Source of the DNA: Chitinophaga agri
GTDB lineage: Bacteria > Bacteroidota > Bacteroidia > Chitinophagales > Chitinophagaceae
Assembly: GCF_010093065.1 (NCBI RefSeq)
Contig: NZ_CP048113.1
Span: 496,001 to 560,000, forward strand
Length of the DNA stretch: 64,000 nt
Direction: 5' to 3'
The position numbers were made by a program, and so were the translations under genes. The notes beneath the pieces are model-generated. The model was given only the letters and a program-made list of their open reading frames with translations. It searched no databases and was not told the origin of the DNA. Shown here piece by piece: positions 10,215 through 19,092 of the stretch. The stretch's first letter is position 1, and each line of letters starts with the position of its first letter.

Positions 10215-11524
10215 GTTTTATTGCAGACAAACAAACGTTAGACGATCTGTCCTTGTTAGGCAAATTTAATCCTGGTTCAGTTTTCAGTATTTTCAATAAA
10301 GTGAAGACCCGGGGGGCAGAGAAGCTACTGGATGCCATGTTCCTTCATCCGCTGTCAGACGTGGAAGCGATCAACAACAGAAGCGCGATCTTTCTTTATT
10401 TCAATGATCATCCTACCGGTTTCCCTTTTGATGATAAGCAGCTGGAACGTATGGAGTCCTATCTGGACGAAGGCGGAGATGGCAGCTATCTCCTGGCCCT
10501 CTGGGAGTTGAGCAGGAAGAAGATCGCGGCACTACTGGTCAGAGATGATACCTATGAACTGGCTTTAACAGGTATAGACAGTAGCATCGCCATATTGGAA
10601 GCCTGTGAACAGCTCCTCCGGCAACTGGAGAAAGAAGGCCGCGATAAAGATCAGCCATGGAAGAAATGGTCAGACATTGTACGGACCATTATTACTGACG
10701 TGCGATACAAACAGCTTAACAGCTCTTCCCGGTCCCTGTTGGATAATGTACGGCTACATCACATGCTAACAGGTACATTTCGCGGTCAGCTGAAAATGCT
10801 GCTGGAACTGATCTATGAAACGGATCTGTATATAGCCGTAGCCGGTGTGGCCAGGGCCAAAGGATTTTCTTATGCACAGGCATTGCCGAAAGACCGGAAC
10901 AAGCTGGAAGCAAAAGGACTGAGACATCCCGGGCTTGATAAAGGTGTTGCCAACTCCCTGTTCTTTAATACAGCAACGAATGTATTATTCCTCACAGGCG
11001 CCAATATGGCAGGTAAGTCAACCCTGATGAAATCTACGGGTATCCTTCTTTACCTGGCACATATGGGATTTCCCGTGGCCGCAACCGATGTACAATTCTC
11101 CCTCCTGGACGGTATCTATTCCTCCGTGAACGTTCCTGATGATCTGAATAAAGGATATAGCCACTTCTACGCGGAAGTGCTGCGGGTGAAAAAAGTGGCG
11201 GAAGAAGTAGCGACCGGTAAATCCTTATTTATCATCTTTGATGAACTGTTTAAAGGAACAAATGTAAAAGATGCCTATGATGCAACACTCGCTGTTACAG
11301 AAGCATTTACCAATTTTACAAATTGTTTTTTTATCATTTCAACACATATCTTTGAAGTTGGACATGCCCTGAATAATGGTGGTTCACAGATCTCTTTCGA
11401 GTTCCTGCCTACTATTATGCAGAACAATGTCCCTCAGTATACATACAAGCTGCAAAAAGGTATAACCACCGACAGACAAGGTATGATCATTATTGAGAAT
11501 GAAGGAATATTGAATATGTTATAG
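10211..11524 (+). CDS. MutS-like ATPase, copy 2 (tandem paralogue)
   Basis: 437 aa, with the same architecture as the preceding gene from the first residues (both share DKQTL at 6-10) to the end (both close with a GMxII(R/E)NEGIL motif). Walker A GANMAGKST begins at residue 263, and Walker B reads LFIIFDELFKGTN. No mismatch-recognition domain. The start overlaps the upstream stop by 4 bases, indicating translational coupling. The copies have diverged strongly in the helical N-terminal half but keep both ATPase motifs, so this is an old duplication under selection rather than a recent repeat. Confidence 0.88.
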   Translation: MSFIADKQTLDDLSLLGKFNPGSVFSIFNKVKTRGAEKLLDAMFLHPLSDVEAINNRSAIFLYFNDHPTGFPFDDKQLERMESYLDEGGDGSYLLALWELSRKKIAALLVRDDTYELALTGIDSSIAILEACEQLLRQLEKEGRDKDQPWKKWSDIVRTIITDVRYKQLNSSSRSLLDNVRLHHMLTGTFRGQLKMLLELIYETDLYIAVAGVARAKGFSYAQALPKDRNKLEAKGLRHPGLDKGVANSLFFNTATNVLFLTGANMAGKSTLMKSTGILLYLAHMGFPVAATDVQFSLLDGIYSSVNVPDDLNKGYSHFYAEVLRVKKVAEEVATGKSLFIIFDELFKGTNVKDAYDATLAVTEAFTNFTNCFFIISTHIFEVGHALNNGGSQISFEFLPTIMQNNVPQYTYKLQKGITTDRQGMIIIENEGILNML

Positions 11525-11548
11525 ATCAGTATTGATCCCTGAGGGGAG

Positions 11549-14383
11549 ATGTTACATCAAAAACCAAACATTATGCACTATCGCCATTGGGCTACCATGG
11601 GACTAATGCTCCTATTGGCAAATGGGAAATCAGCATTTGCCCAACACCAAAATCAATCTATACCGCCGGATACTGCTGTACGCACAGGAAAGTTACCAAA
11701 CGGATTCACCTATTACATCCGGAGGAATGAAGAGCCACAGAAAAGGGCACTGTTCTACCTGGTCAATAAAGTGGGTTCTATCCTGGAGGATGAAGATCAG
11801 TTAGGACTGGCGCATTTCATGGAACACATGAACTTCAACGGTACTACCCATTTTAAAAAGAACGACCTGATCGACTACCTGCAGAAGGCCGGTGTAAGAT
11901 TTGGTGCTGATCTGAATGCCTATACCTCTTTTGATGAAACTGTATACCAGCTGCCTATCCCGACAGATAACCCTGCGATGGTAGGCAAGGGACTCAATAT
12001 CATGCGTGACTGGGCACAGGAAGCGATCCTCGATCCTGGAGACGTGGACAAGGAACGCGGTGTTATCCTCGAAGAAAAACGTTTAAAGGAGGGGGTTGGC
12101 GCCAGGATGCAGCAACAAACCCTGCCCGTGATGTTAAATCATTCACGATATGCTTTCAGGGAACCTATCGGCACGGACAGTATTCTAAAGAACTTCCCGG
12201 TAGCCGCCATCCACAGGTTTTATAAAGACTGGTACAGGCCTAATCTGCAGGCGCTGATCGTGGTAGGCGACGTCAATGTAGACGCTGTCGAAAAGCAGAT
12301 CAGGAAGCAGTTTGCCGATCTGAAAAATCCTGCCAGTGAACGTCCCCGTCCGGAATACAAAATTGAGCTGACCGGGCAAAACCAATTCAGGTCGATCACC
12401 GATCCGGAGATCACGGCAACTGAACTGGAGATGCTGATCAAGCATGAAGGCAGCACGATCAAAACGACTACTGACTATAAGAATGCTATTCAGAAAGCCT
12501 TGTTCAATCAGATGCTGAGTCGCAGACTGGGCGAGTTGAGTCAGCAGCCTAATCTGCCCTTCCTCGGAGTGAAAGCAGGTGTTGGCGATCTGTTTGGTGG
12601 TCTGGATCAGTTCTCCTACTCGGTTACTGCGAAGCCAGGTAAATTACCGGAAGCTTTTGCCACTACCTGGCAACTGATCGAGCAGGTAAAACGCGATGGC
12701 TTTACCCAGGCGGAACTCGACAGAGCGAAACTCAGTTATGCAACTGCTATGGAATCGGCTAAGAAGGAAAAGAGTAAAACACCTTCCAGCAGCTACGTTT
12801 CCGAATACCAGCAACTGTTCCTCCAGGGCGCTGCCACTCCCGGCTTTGACTGGGAATATGATTTTGTGAAAGCGACACTACCTGGTATCACACTGAACGA
12901 TATCAAAGAAGTGGCTACTCATTACATCACCGCCACAAACAGAGACATCTTCCTGTCCGCTCCTGAAAAGGAAAAAGCGAATCTTCCTGATTCTGCTGCT
13001 GTAGACGCATGGTTCAGCAAGATGGCGACTATGGCTATTCAGCCATACAGCGATGTAGCAACCGGCAACGTGTTGCTGAAAAATATCCCAGCTGGTGGAA
13101 AGGTCGTTTCCCGTTCTACTGTGGCGGCACTTGATATGCAACAGCTGACTTTAAGTAACGGAGTGAAGGTGTGGCTGAAACCCACCAGCTATACGAATGA
13201 CCAGATCCAGTTCATGTCATTTGCACCGGGTGGTATCAACAAATATCCGAACGAAGAATTCCCTACAGCTGCCAATACGGTCGGTATCATCGGTGGTAGC
13301 GGACTGGGTGACTATTCCCCTGTTCAGTTATCCAGGATGCTGAATGGTAAGGCAGTTTCTGTAGGTGCCTATATCGGTGGCCGTAGCCAGGGTGTAACAG
13401 GCGGTTGCAGGTCTGAAGACCTGGAGACTGCATTACAGCTCATTTACATGCGCTATACTGCTCCCCGTAAAGACACCGTGTTATTTGAAAACGCTATTGC
13501 CAGATCCAGAGAAGCAGTCAGGAACAAGTACGATGATCCGGATAACGTGTTCAGGGATACTGTCACCACCGTATTGGGCGGATATAACTATCGTACAAGT
13601 CCGGTTACACTGGAAAGACTTGATAGTATCAGTCTTGATAAAGCATTGGCTATCTATAAAGACCGCTTCGCGGATGCTTCACAGGCGAATTTTGTCTTTG
13701 TGGGCAATTTTAACACAGATAGCATTCAGCCACTGCTGGAGCGTTACCTGGGAGCGTTACCTGCTTTAAACCTGAACGAAAAAGCTGTTACCCTTCATTC
13801 GGAGGTACCTAAAGGTAAACTGGTGAAGGTTGTGGAAAAGGGTAAAGGTAATAAGGCGACTGTACTGCTGGTCTATAATGGCGATTGCGCCTATAGTGCT
13901 GAAGAAAGTCTGCAATTACAGGCATTGACAGAAGTACTGCAATACAGACTGCTGGAGAGCCTGAGAGAGAAAGCAGGAGAGGTGTATACACCTTCTGCTC
14001 AGGGCAGCATGGTGAAAGAGCCAGATCCGCGTTTTGCCATCAACGTGTCTTTCGGTTGTGCGCCGGAACACGTGGAGCACCTGGTGGGACTGGTAGGAGA
14101 GGACATTGCCAATCTGCAAAAACACGGCGCTACCAGTGATGAACTGGTGAAATTTAAGGCCGGCTATAGAAAGCAGGTAGAGTTGCAGGTAAAGAGCAAT
14201 GAATTCTGGTTGCAATATATAGCGGGTAAGCTCGAGAGAAACGAAGAACTGCAACCTGTGCCTGATGTGGAAAAGCGATTGAAACAGGTTACCAGTAAGT
14301 CGCTGAGGTCAGCTGCCGGAAGGTATCTGAGCGGAGAGAATGTGATCCGTTTTGTATCACTGCCTGAAAAAAATAATCAATAA
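11549..14383 (+). CDS. Secreted M16-family zinc protease (two-domain)
   Basis: 944 aa. The inverted zinc motif HxxEH is at 89-93 (HFMEH), and the third ligand falls 76 residues later at Glu169, as expected for active M16 peptidases. A second, inactive M16-like half follows from about residue 530, giving the usual pitrilysin-type double clam. A signal peptide ending near SAFAQ is present. It fits a start at 11573 as well as at 11549; the purine-rich GAGGGGAG lies directly before 11549, too close for an ideal ribosome site. The product is periplasmic or exported. It is the last gene of the cassette, 24 bases after the second MutS-like gene, and probably digests peptides handled by the SusCD/ABC system. 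Confidence 0.93.
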   Translation: MLHQKPNIMHYRHWATMGLMLLLANGKSAFAQHQNQSIPPDTAVRTGKLPNGFTYYIRRNEEPQKRALFYLVNKVGSILEDEDQLGLAHFMEHMNFNGTTHFKKNDLIDYLQKAGVRFGADLNAYTSFDETVYQLPIPTDNPAMVGKGLNIMRDWAQEAILDPGDVDKERGVILEEKRLKEGVGARMQQQTLPVMLNHSRYAFREPIGTDSILKNFPVAAIHRFYKDWYRPNLQALIVVGDVNVDAVEKQIRKQFADLKNPASERPRPEYKIELTGQNQFRSITDPEITATELEMLIKHEGSTIKTTTDYKNAIQKALFNQMLSRRLGELSQQPNLPFLGVKAGVGDLFGGLDQFSYSVTAKPGKLPEAFATTWQLIEQVKRDGFTQAELDRAKLSYATAMESAKKEKSKTPSSSYVSEYQQLFLQGAATPGFDWEYDFVKATLPGITLNDIKEVATHYITATNRDIFLSAPEKEKANLPDSAAVDAWFSKMATMAIQPYSDVATGNVLLKNIPAGGKVVSRSTVAALDMQQLTLSNGVKVWLKPTSYTNDQIQFMSFAPGGINKYPNEEFPTAANTVGIIGGSGLGDYSPVQLSRMLNGKAVSVGAYIGGRSQGVTGGCRSEDLETALQLIYMRYTAPRKDTVLFENAIARSREAVRNKYDDPDNVFRDTVTTVLGGYNYRTSPVTLERLDSISLDKALAIYKDRFADASQANFVFVGNFNTDSIQPLLERYLGALPALNLNEKAVTLHSEVPKGKLVKVVEKGKGNKATVLLVYNGDCAYSAEESLQLQALTEVLQYRLLESLREKAGEVYTPSAQGSMVKEPDPRFAINVSFGCAPEHVEHLVGLVGEDIANLQKHGATSDELVKFKAGYRKQVELQVKSNEFWLQYIAGKLERNEELQPVPDVEKRLKQVTSKSLRSAAGRYLSGENVIRFVSLPEKNNQ

Positions 14384-14426
14384 TAACCAGTACCTGGTTC
14401 ACGTTATCTATCCCTATGATCACCTA

Positions 14427-14459
14427 AGTCCGGCTTCGTCATGGAGCCGGGCTTTTTTA
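14427..14459 (+). terminator. Rho-independent terminator of the SusCD-ABC-MutS-M16 cassette
   Basis: Arms AGTCCGGCT and AGCCGGGCT (9 bp, one G-T) around a 9-nt loop, followed by TTTTTTA. It lies 43 bases after the M16 stop. Confidence 0.85.
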
Positions 14460-14498
14460 TAGTTTGTCCCGCCGGTGCAGTCGTGTGCTGATCACTGG

Positions 14499-15974
14499 CT
14501 ACTGTTGCAGTTGTATGAGTGATGCCTTCAGAATAAGAATGGTCTTCTCCATTTCATCGTTATCCAGGTGTCCAAATCCGATTCGCAGTGCGGTCACTTC
14601 TTTATTCTGATACAGCAGCGTTCTTGGAATGAACAGGTTGTTTTTCTCACATTGTTTCTTTAACCGCATCAGGTTTACCGGCTTTTTGAAAGATAGCCAG
14701 AATGCAAGTCCTCCTGTTGGTTGGCGGAACTCGATCCAGTCTCCCAGTTGTTTCTCCAGTAGTGCCGACATGAGGTCCCGCCGTTCTTTATATATTTTCA
14801 GTGAGCGTTTCATATGCCGCTGGATAGCACCTTCCTCTATCATTTCTCCCAACGCCTGCTCAATCATCACGTCTCCCTGGCGGTCTATAATGCCCAGGTA
14901 TTTGCGCATTTCCACCATCAGGTTCTCCGGAGCAACGACGAATCCCGTCCGGAACCCCGGTGCGAGCGACTTACCAAATGAGCTTACATAAATGACCATC
15001 CCTGCTGTGTCTACAGTGGCCAGGGGTAACAGGGGCTGTTTGTCATAGTGAAAGTCATAGTCATGATCATCCTCTACGATCACGAAGCCGTATTTTTTTG
15101 ATAGTTCCAGTAGCGCCATACGTCTCCGGGCACTTAAACTGACCGTTGTCGGATAATGATGCTGGGGCGTGACATACACCAACCGGATGGGATGGGACTT
15201 ACATAGCTCGTTCAGGGCTTCTGTATTCAGCCCTTCATCATCGGTGGGGATGGTCAGTACCTGGTTACTGGATTTCTGAAAGATCATATTGGCAGCAAAA
15301 TAACTGGGAGAGCCGACCACTACGTAATCGCCCTGACGAAGAATGATCTCGGAAATGATAAACAGGCTCATTTCAATACTACGGGTGATCAGCAGATTGT
15401 TGATAGATATCTTGAATCCACGTGACAGCCGGAGGTACCGTGACAGCTGCTCCTTAAAATACCGGCTCCCTTCCTGGTTGTAATAACTCATTTTCTTCCA
15501 GTTGCTTTTACGCTTCATATTGGCGCTATATGAACGGGAAAGGTCATCTATCTGTGTGAGCCGGATGTCAGGAACGCCGTCATTGAACACATAGTCACAG
15601 GGTGCATAGTCAAACGGGTTGTCCAAAAGAGCGGTAGTGGCAAAGGTGAAACCGGTTGTAGCCGGGTATCCACCGCTTTCTGCCGGCCGGCCTTTCACTT
15701 TAGGTAACCGGGGCATGACAACGGCGCCCTTGTTGGGTTTGATCTCTATCCAGCCCTGCGCATACAGCTCTTCATACACGGCAGTGATGGTATTACGATG
15801 TACCTTTAACAATTCGCTCAGACTTCTGCTGCCAGGCAATTTTGTCCCTGGCAATAATATGCCGGATTGGATCGCCTGCATCAACTGATTGGCTATTTGG
15901 ATATAAATAGCAATGTGGGAAGACCGCTCTATCTGGATAAAACTCTTATATGGAACCTCAACCGGACTATTCAT
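14499..15974 (-). CDS. MocR-type regulator (GntR DNA-binding domain plus PLP aminotransferase fold)
   Basis: 491 aa. A GntR winged helix occupies about residues 15-85 (LPGSRSLSELLKVHRNTI, then GWIEIKPNKGAVV). A type I aminotransferase domain follows, with the PLP-binding Lys335 in SSFGKSLAPG and the Asp of VIVEDDHDYDF near 302. MocR proteins sense PLP or amino compounds and control neighbouring, often divergent, genes. This one is divergent from bioB across a 95-base gap with paired AGGTATT repeats, so control of bioB and of itself is a reasonable inference. Related proteins include PdxR and GabR; vitamin-linked control fits bioB loosely. Confidence 0.9.
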   Translation of the reverse strand: MNSPVEVPYKSFIQIERSSHIAIYIQIANQLMQAIQSGILLPGTKLPGSRSLSELLKVHRNTITAVYEELYAQGWIEIKPNKGAVVMPRLPKVKGRPAESGGYPATTGFTFATTALLDNPFDYAPCDYVFNDGVPDIRLTQIDDLSRSYSANMKRKSNWKKMSYYNQEGSRYFKEQLSRYLRLSRGFKISINNLLITRSIEMSLFIISEIILRQGDYVVVGSPSYFAANMIFQKSSNQVLTIPTDDEGLNTEALNELCKSHPIRLVYVTPQHHYPTTVSLSARRRMALLELSKKYGFVIVEDDHDYDFHYDKQPLLPLATVDTAGMVIYVSSFGKSLAPGFRTGFVVAPENLMVEMRKYLGIIDRQGDVMIEQALGEMIEEGAIQRHMKRSLKIYKERRDLMSALLEKQLGDWIEFRQPTGGLAFWLSFKKPVNLMRLKKQCEKNNLFIPRTLLYQNKEVTALRIGFGHLDNDEMEKTILILKASLIQLQQ

Positions 15975-16008
15975 AATATTAAAACTGGCACCTGTAAACC
16001 TACCGGCA

Positions 16009-16038
16009 AGGTATTAAATTTGGCCGAAAACAGGTATT
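16009..16038 (+). promoter_or_regulatory. Candidate MocR operator: direct repeat in the mocR-bioB gap
   Basis: AGGTATT occurs at 16009-16015 and again at 16032-16038, 23 bases apart in the same orientation. The bioB -10-type box lies between the two copies. MocR regulators such as GabR bind direct repeats containing ATACC, which is the complement of this core. Assignment is by pattern and position only. Confidence 0.35.
16015..16022 (+). promoter_or_regulatory. bioB promoter, TAnnTTTG element
   Basis: TAAATTTG matches the Bacteroidota -7 consensus exactly and lies 47 bases before the bioB start. No clear TTG upstream element at 19-21 nt spacing is present, which suits an activator-dependent promoter. 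Confidence 0.55.
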
Positions 16039-16069
16039 CCGCTCCCTGTCAATCAGAATAAAATATAAA

Positions 16070-17074
16070 ATGAGGAAAATGAAGGAAGCAACAGCACTAC
16101 GTCATGACTGGACCAAGGAAGAACTAATGGCCATTTACAACAGGCCATTGTTAACGCTGATATACGATGCCGCATCCGTACACCGGGAATGGCACAAGGC
16201 TGACGAAGTGCAGATATCGACGTTATTATCGGTGAAAACCGGTGGTTGTCCTGAAGATTGTTCCTATTGTGGTCAGGCTGCCCGCTATCAGACCGGCATC
16301 AAGGTACAGGCCCTGCTACCCACCGAAACCGTGCTCGCTCATGCCCGTAAGGCAAAAGAGAATGGCGCCTCCCGTTTTTGTATGGCTGCTGCCTGGCGGG
16401 AGGTAAGGGATAACAGTGATTTTGACCGTATTATTGACATGGTAAAGGGCGTCAATGACATGGACCTGGAAGTGTGCTGTACCCTCGGCATGCTGACGGA
16501 GCACCAGGCAAATCGCCTGAAAGAGGCCGGTCTGTACGCCTATAACCATAACCTGGATACTTCCGAGGACTATTATAACGAGATCATATCTACCAGAAAG
16601 TTCGATAACCGTATTAAAACCATCGATAATGTTCGTAAAGCCGGACTAACCGTCTGCTCGGGCGGTATTATCGGTTTGGGCGAATCTCATATGGACCGTA
16701 TATCCATGCTGCTCACACTGGCCAACATGGAAAAACACCCTGAATCCGTGCCTATTAATGCACTGGCCAGGGTAAAAGGTACTCCGCTGGAGAACAACCC
16801 TAAAGTAGACATCTGGGATATGGTACGTATGATCGCTACTGCACGTATCGCTATGCCTGCGTCTATGGTGCGCCTTAGTGCCGGCCGTATCGAAATGACA
16901 GAGGTGGAACAGGGCTGGTGCTTCATGGCGGGGGCCAACTCCATCTTCACCGGTGAAAGGGAAACACTGTTGGTGACCCCTAACCCTGGCGTATCTGACG
17001 ATTTACAGATGCTGCAAAACCTGGGCTTAAAACCAATGGTAAAGGAAACAGCAACAGCCGGAACTGCCTGCTAA
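16070..17074 (+). CDS. bioB: Biotin synthase
   Basis: 334 aa radical-SAM enzyme that inserts sulfur into dethiobiotin, the last step of biotin synthesis. The SAM-cluster motif CPEDCSYC gives Cys60, Cys64 and Cys67. The family stretches [33 protein letters not shown] and ARVKGTPL follow in order. The sulfur-donating cluster ligands (Cys in EVCCTLG and CSGG) and the Arg of VRLSAGR are present. A start at 16079 (second Met) is also possible. No other bio genes are nearby, so it stands as a single-gene unit with its own terminator, divergent from a MocR-type regulator. Confidence 0.97.
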   Translation: MRKMKEATALRHDWTKEELMAIYNRPLLTLIYDAASVHREWHKADEVQISTLLSVKTGGCPEDCSYCGQAARYQTGIKVQALLPTETVLAHARKAKENGASRFCMAAAWREVRDNSDFDRIIDMVKGVNDMDLEVCCTLGMLTEHQANRLKEAGLYAYNHNLDTSEDYYNEIISTRKFDNRIKTIDNVRKAGLTVCSGGIIGLGESHMDRISMLLTLANMEKHPESVPINALARVKGTPLENNPKVDIWDMVRMIATARIAMPASMVRLSAGRIEMTEVEQGWCFMAGANSIFTGERETLLVTPNPGVSDDLQMLQNLGLKPMVKETATAGTAC

Positions 17075-17101
17075 CATTCGAGCTCTCCCCATAAAAGTAA
17101 C

Positions 17102-17131
17102 AAGGGATGCTACCGGAAGGGAGCATCCCTT
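17102..17131 (+). terminator. Terminator after bioB
   Basis: Perfect 10-bp arms AAGGGATGCT and AGCATCCCTT around a 10-nt loop, 27 bases after the bioB stop. A T-containing but interrupted tail follows. Confidence 0.7.
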
Positions 17132-17215
17132 CGTTTGTATTAACAGATATTCTTAGAAAGCAAAGTGTACAAATGGTTAGTGAATTTTGAACCATATTTC
17201 TGATGGAATATTTTT

Positions 17216-17223
17216 TAAATTTG
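17216..17223 (+). promoter_or_regulatory. TAnnTTTG element upstream of the AraC gene
   Basis: TAAATTTG is an exact consensus match, 81 bases before the AraC start. A TTTTG at 17185-17189 is 26 nt upstream, longer than the usual 19-21. Confidence 0.4.
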
Positions 17224-17304
17224 ATGAATGTTGAAGAACATAAGCATGCGAATTGCCATATCAGCACTTGAGAAGCATTTTACTGAATAAGCCTGAAGCA
17301 ACTA

Positions 17305-18039
17305 ATGGTATATAAAAAAGTAAAACCTCACAAAGAATTAGCGCCCTTTATTCATTTTTATTGGGAACTGAACGGAAACGAATCTGAGAAACAATGGGAG
17401 CGGGTTTTTCCGGACGGCTGTGCAGGCATTATATTGAACTTAGGGAATAAATGTCTGACAGATAATGGGGGACTTTCAATGGAATCCGGGAAAACTTACG
17501 TGGTGGGTGCAATGAATGTTTTCAAGGACAGCTTCATTGATAACGATACACATTTAGTTGGGGTATGTCTGAAACCGGCAACTTTTGCTAATTTCTATAG
17601 TTATGCTTCGCAGAATGAGTTGACAAATAACACTGTCGAATTAGAAAGATCCAACTCGTTTAATATTGATAAGGCATGTGAAAATCTATTCCATTATTTT
17701 GATGGTTTTTATTCTGAAAGAATAAAAACAAAAACCAATCAATTGCATGCTGTCATTAACGATATACATTGCTCGAAAGGAACAATCAGCGTTTACGACC
17801 TGGCGAAAAAAAATTTTATAACCGTAAGACAGCTGGAGCGGAATTTTAAAAAGTTCATCGGACTGTCTCCAAAAGAATATGCGGGTATTATCCGTTTTCA
17901 GCATGCTTTGTCTCTGATCAAAGATTCGAAGCAAACCCGCAGTTTGTTCGATATAGCTCTTGAATGTGGCTATTATGATCATTCACATCTTAGTCTTGAA
18001 ATCAAACGAAATACAGGGCTTTCACCATCGTTACTTTAA
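17305..18039 (+). CDS. AraC-family transcriptional regulator (DUF6597-like N-terminus)
   Basis: 244 aa. The N-terminal half (FIHFYWELNG, FPDGCAGIILNLG, LVGVCLKPATFANFY) matches the sensor-like domain common in Bacteroidota AraC proteins. The C-terminal 100 residues form the double helix-turn-helix, with DLAKKNFITVRQLERNFKKFIGLSPKEY and then FDIALECGYYDHSHLSLEI. It precedes a RibD-type reductase in the same direction by 72 bases and may control it. The codon and base use here is more A/T-rich than in most of the window, which could mean a recently acquired two-gene unit. Confidence 0.88.
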   Translation: MVYKKVKPHKELAPFIHFYWELNGNESEKQWERVFPDGCAGIILNLGNKCLTDNGGLSMESGKTYVVGAMNVFKDSFIDNDTHLVGVCLKPATFANFYSYASQNELTNNTVELERSNSFNIDKACENLFHYFDGFYSERIKTKTNQLHAVINDIHCSKGTISVYDLAKKNFITVRQLERNFKKFIGLSPKEYAGIIRFQHALSLIKDSKQTRSLFDIALECGYYDHSHLSLEIKRNTGLSPSLL

Positions 18040-18079
18040 TTTGTCGCATTTTTACAAAGTACCAGTGGAAGCGTAAATG

Positions 18080-18087
18080 TAAATTTG
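18080..18087 (+). promoter_or_regulatory. Promoter element of the RibD/DHFR-like gene
   Basis: TAAATTTG, exact -7 consensus, 24 bases before the start codon at 18112. No well-spaced TTG. Confidence 0.5.
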
Positions 18088-18111
18088 CGTAAACATTGAA
18101 CTTCAAAACAA

Positions 18112-18645
18112 ATGCGAAAAATTTCACTTTTCATTGCTATGAGCTTAGACGGTTATATTGCCAAACCCAATGACGATCTAAGCTTTTTGAAATTAGTAGA
18201 AAAAGAAGGAGAGGATTATGGCTATGCGGAATTTACATCCCAAATTGATACCGTAATTATTGGCAGAAGGACCTATGACTATGTAGTTAACGAAATCGGG
18301 CCATCTCATTATGATAACGGACAGCGAGATGTTTATGTCATTACAAGAACGGAGAGACCGCCAATAGGCAGAACGATTTTTTATACAGGTGACTTAACCG
18401 AACTTGTTGACCGTTTAAAATCAGAAAATGGTAAAAATATCTATTGCGATGGGGGAGCAGAAGTAATCAATGAGCTATTAAAGCACGACTTAATAGACGA
18501 TTTTGTTATCTCGGTTATTCCGGTTCTGGTAGGTAGCGGGACAAGACTTTTCAAAGACGGAATACCTGAGCAGCCCCTGGAATTTATTACGGCAAAAGCA
18601 TTTGATACCGGACTGACGCAACTGCATTACAAGCGTAAAAGGTAG
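18112..18645 (+). CDS. Dihydrofolate reductase family protein (RibD C-terminal type)
   Basis: 177 aa. The N-terminal MSLDGYIAKPNDDLSFL is the nucleotide-binding start of RibD C-terminal/YwjB-like reductases. GRRTYDYV, YCDGGAEVINELL and IPVLVGSGTRLFKDG follow in the family order. It probably reduces a small substrate with NADPH; these stand-alone proteins are rarely characterised and need not act on folate. Length is normal. It is A/T-rich like the AraC gene before it. Confidence 0.87.
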   Translation: MRKISLFIAMSLDGYIAKPNDDLSFLKLVEKEGEDYGYAEFTSQIDTVIIGRRTYDYVVNEIGPSHYDNGQRDVYVITRTERPPIGRTIFYTGDLTELVDRLKSENGKNIYCDGGAEVINELLKHDLIDDFVISVIPVLVGSGTRLFKDGIPEQPLEFITAKAFDTGLTQLHYKRKR

Positions 18646-18695
18646 AAAACAAACTGCTGAGTAGCTACTTAATACGCGGATAGTACCTGTTCTAA

Positions 18696-18740
18696 ATAGC
18701 AGTGGAAACTTCTGTTGACGACAGAAGTTTCCACTGCTAT
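18696..18740. terminator. Perfect 20-bp hairpin after the RibD-like gene
   Basis: Arms of 20 nt (18696-18715 and 18721-18740) are exact reverse complements around the loop TGACG, starting 51 bases after the stop codon. The stem is unusually long and perfect. Without a strong T-run it may act as a terminator in both directions, an RNA-stability stem or a small-RNA element. Confidence 0.65.
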
Positions 18741-19042
18741 CTTGTCAATTTGCATTGATTTACAGGCAGAAATCCCCTGTAGGTAAGTGCAGTTAGCACC
18801 ATTACCAACCCGGTATCTATAATTAAAATAATATAACGTAATCTGCTGATTATTAATCCTTTTATTTTTTTAGTGTTTTTTTGAGTCGGTTGCCGGTGGT
18901 CCAGGGATATCTTTTTCGTCCTGATCTGGCGCCTGAATTTATATACCGCTTGGCCGTCGCTAGTTCGTCGCTTGTTCGTCGCTTGTAGCTCCGGACTATA
19001 AGGCGACCATAAAGGGGGTAAATTGGCCTTCGCAGATTTCCG
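18741..19042. other. Intergenic stretch without a supported gene
   Basis: About 300 bases between the RibD-like gene hairpin and the ferredoxin promoter. Apart from a short tandem repeat near 18.97 kb I see nothing. A 72-codon minus-strand frame here is highly basic, has no recognisable family and runs through the ferredoxin promoter; I do not call it. Confidence 0.5.
18963..18984. repeat. Tandem 11-bp repeat, two copies
   Basis: GTTCGTCGCTT occurs twice, back to back. It may be slippage or a protein-binding direct repeat about 70 bases upstream of the ferredoxin promoter. Confidence 0.6.
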
Positions 19043-19073
19043 TTGAGCAAATCCTCCGGAAAAGTTATCTTAG
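19043..19073 (+). promoter_or_regulatory. Ferredoxin promoter (TTG - 20 nt - TATCTTAG)
   Basis: TTG at 19043-19045 and TATCTTAG at 19066-19073, spaced 20 nt as expected for Bacteroidota sigma factors. The -7 box has A in place of the third T of TAnnTTTG. The start codon is 19 bases further on. Confidence 0.6.
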
Positions 19074-19092
19074 CCGCCAAAATTTACTAGAA

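Noticed and set aside
1..14459. Lanthipeptide (pinensin-type) biosynthesis locus
   Set aside because: No LanB, LanC, LanM or precursor peptide gene was found; only an ABC unit and a protease are shared features.
18862..19080. 72-codon minus-strand frame, very basic
   Set aside because: It runs through the ferredoxin promoter and a tandem repeat and matches nothing known.
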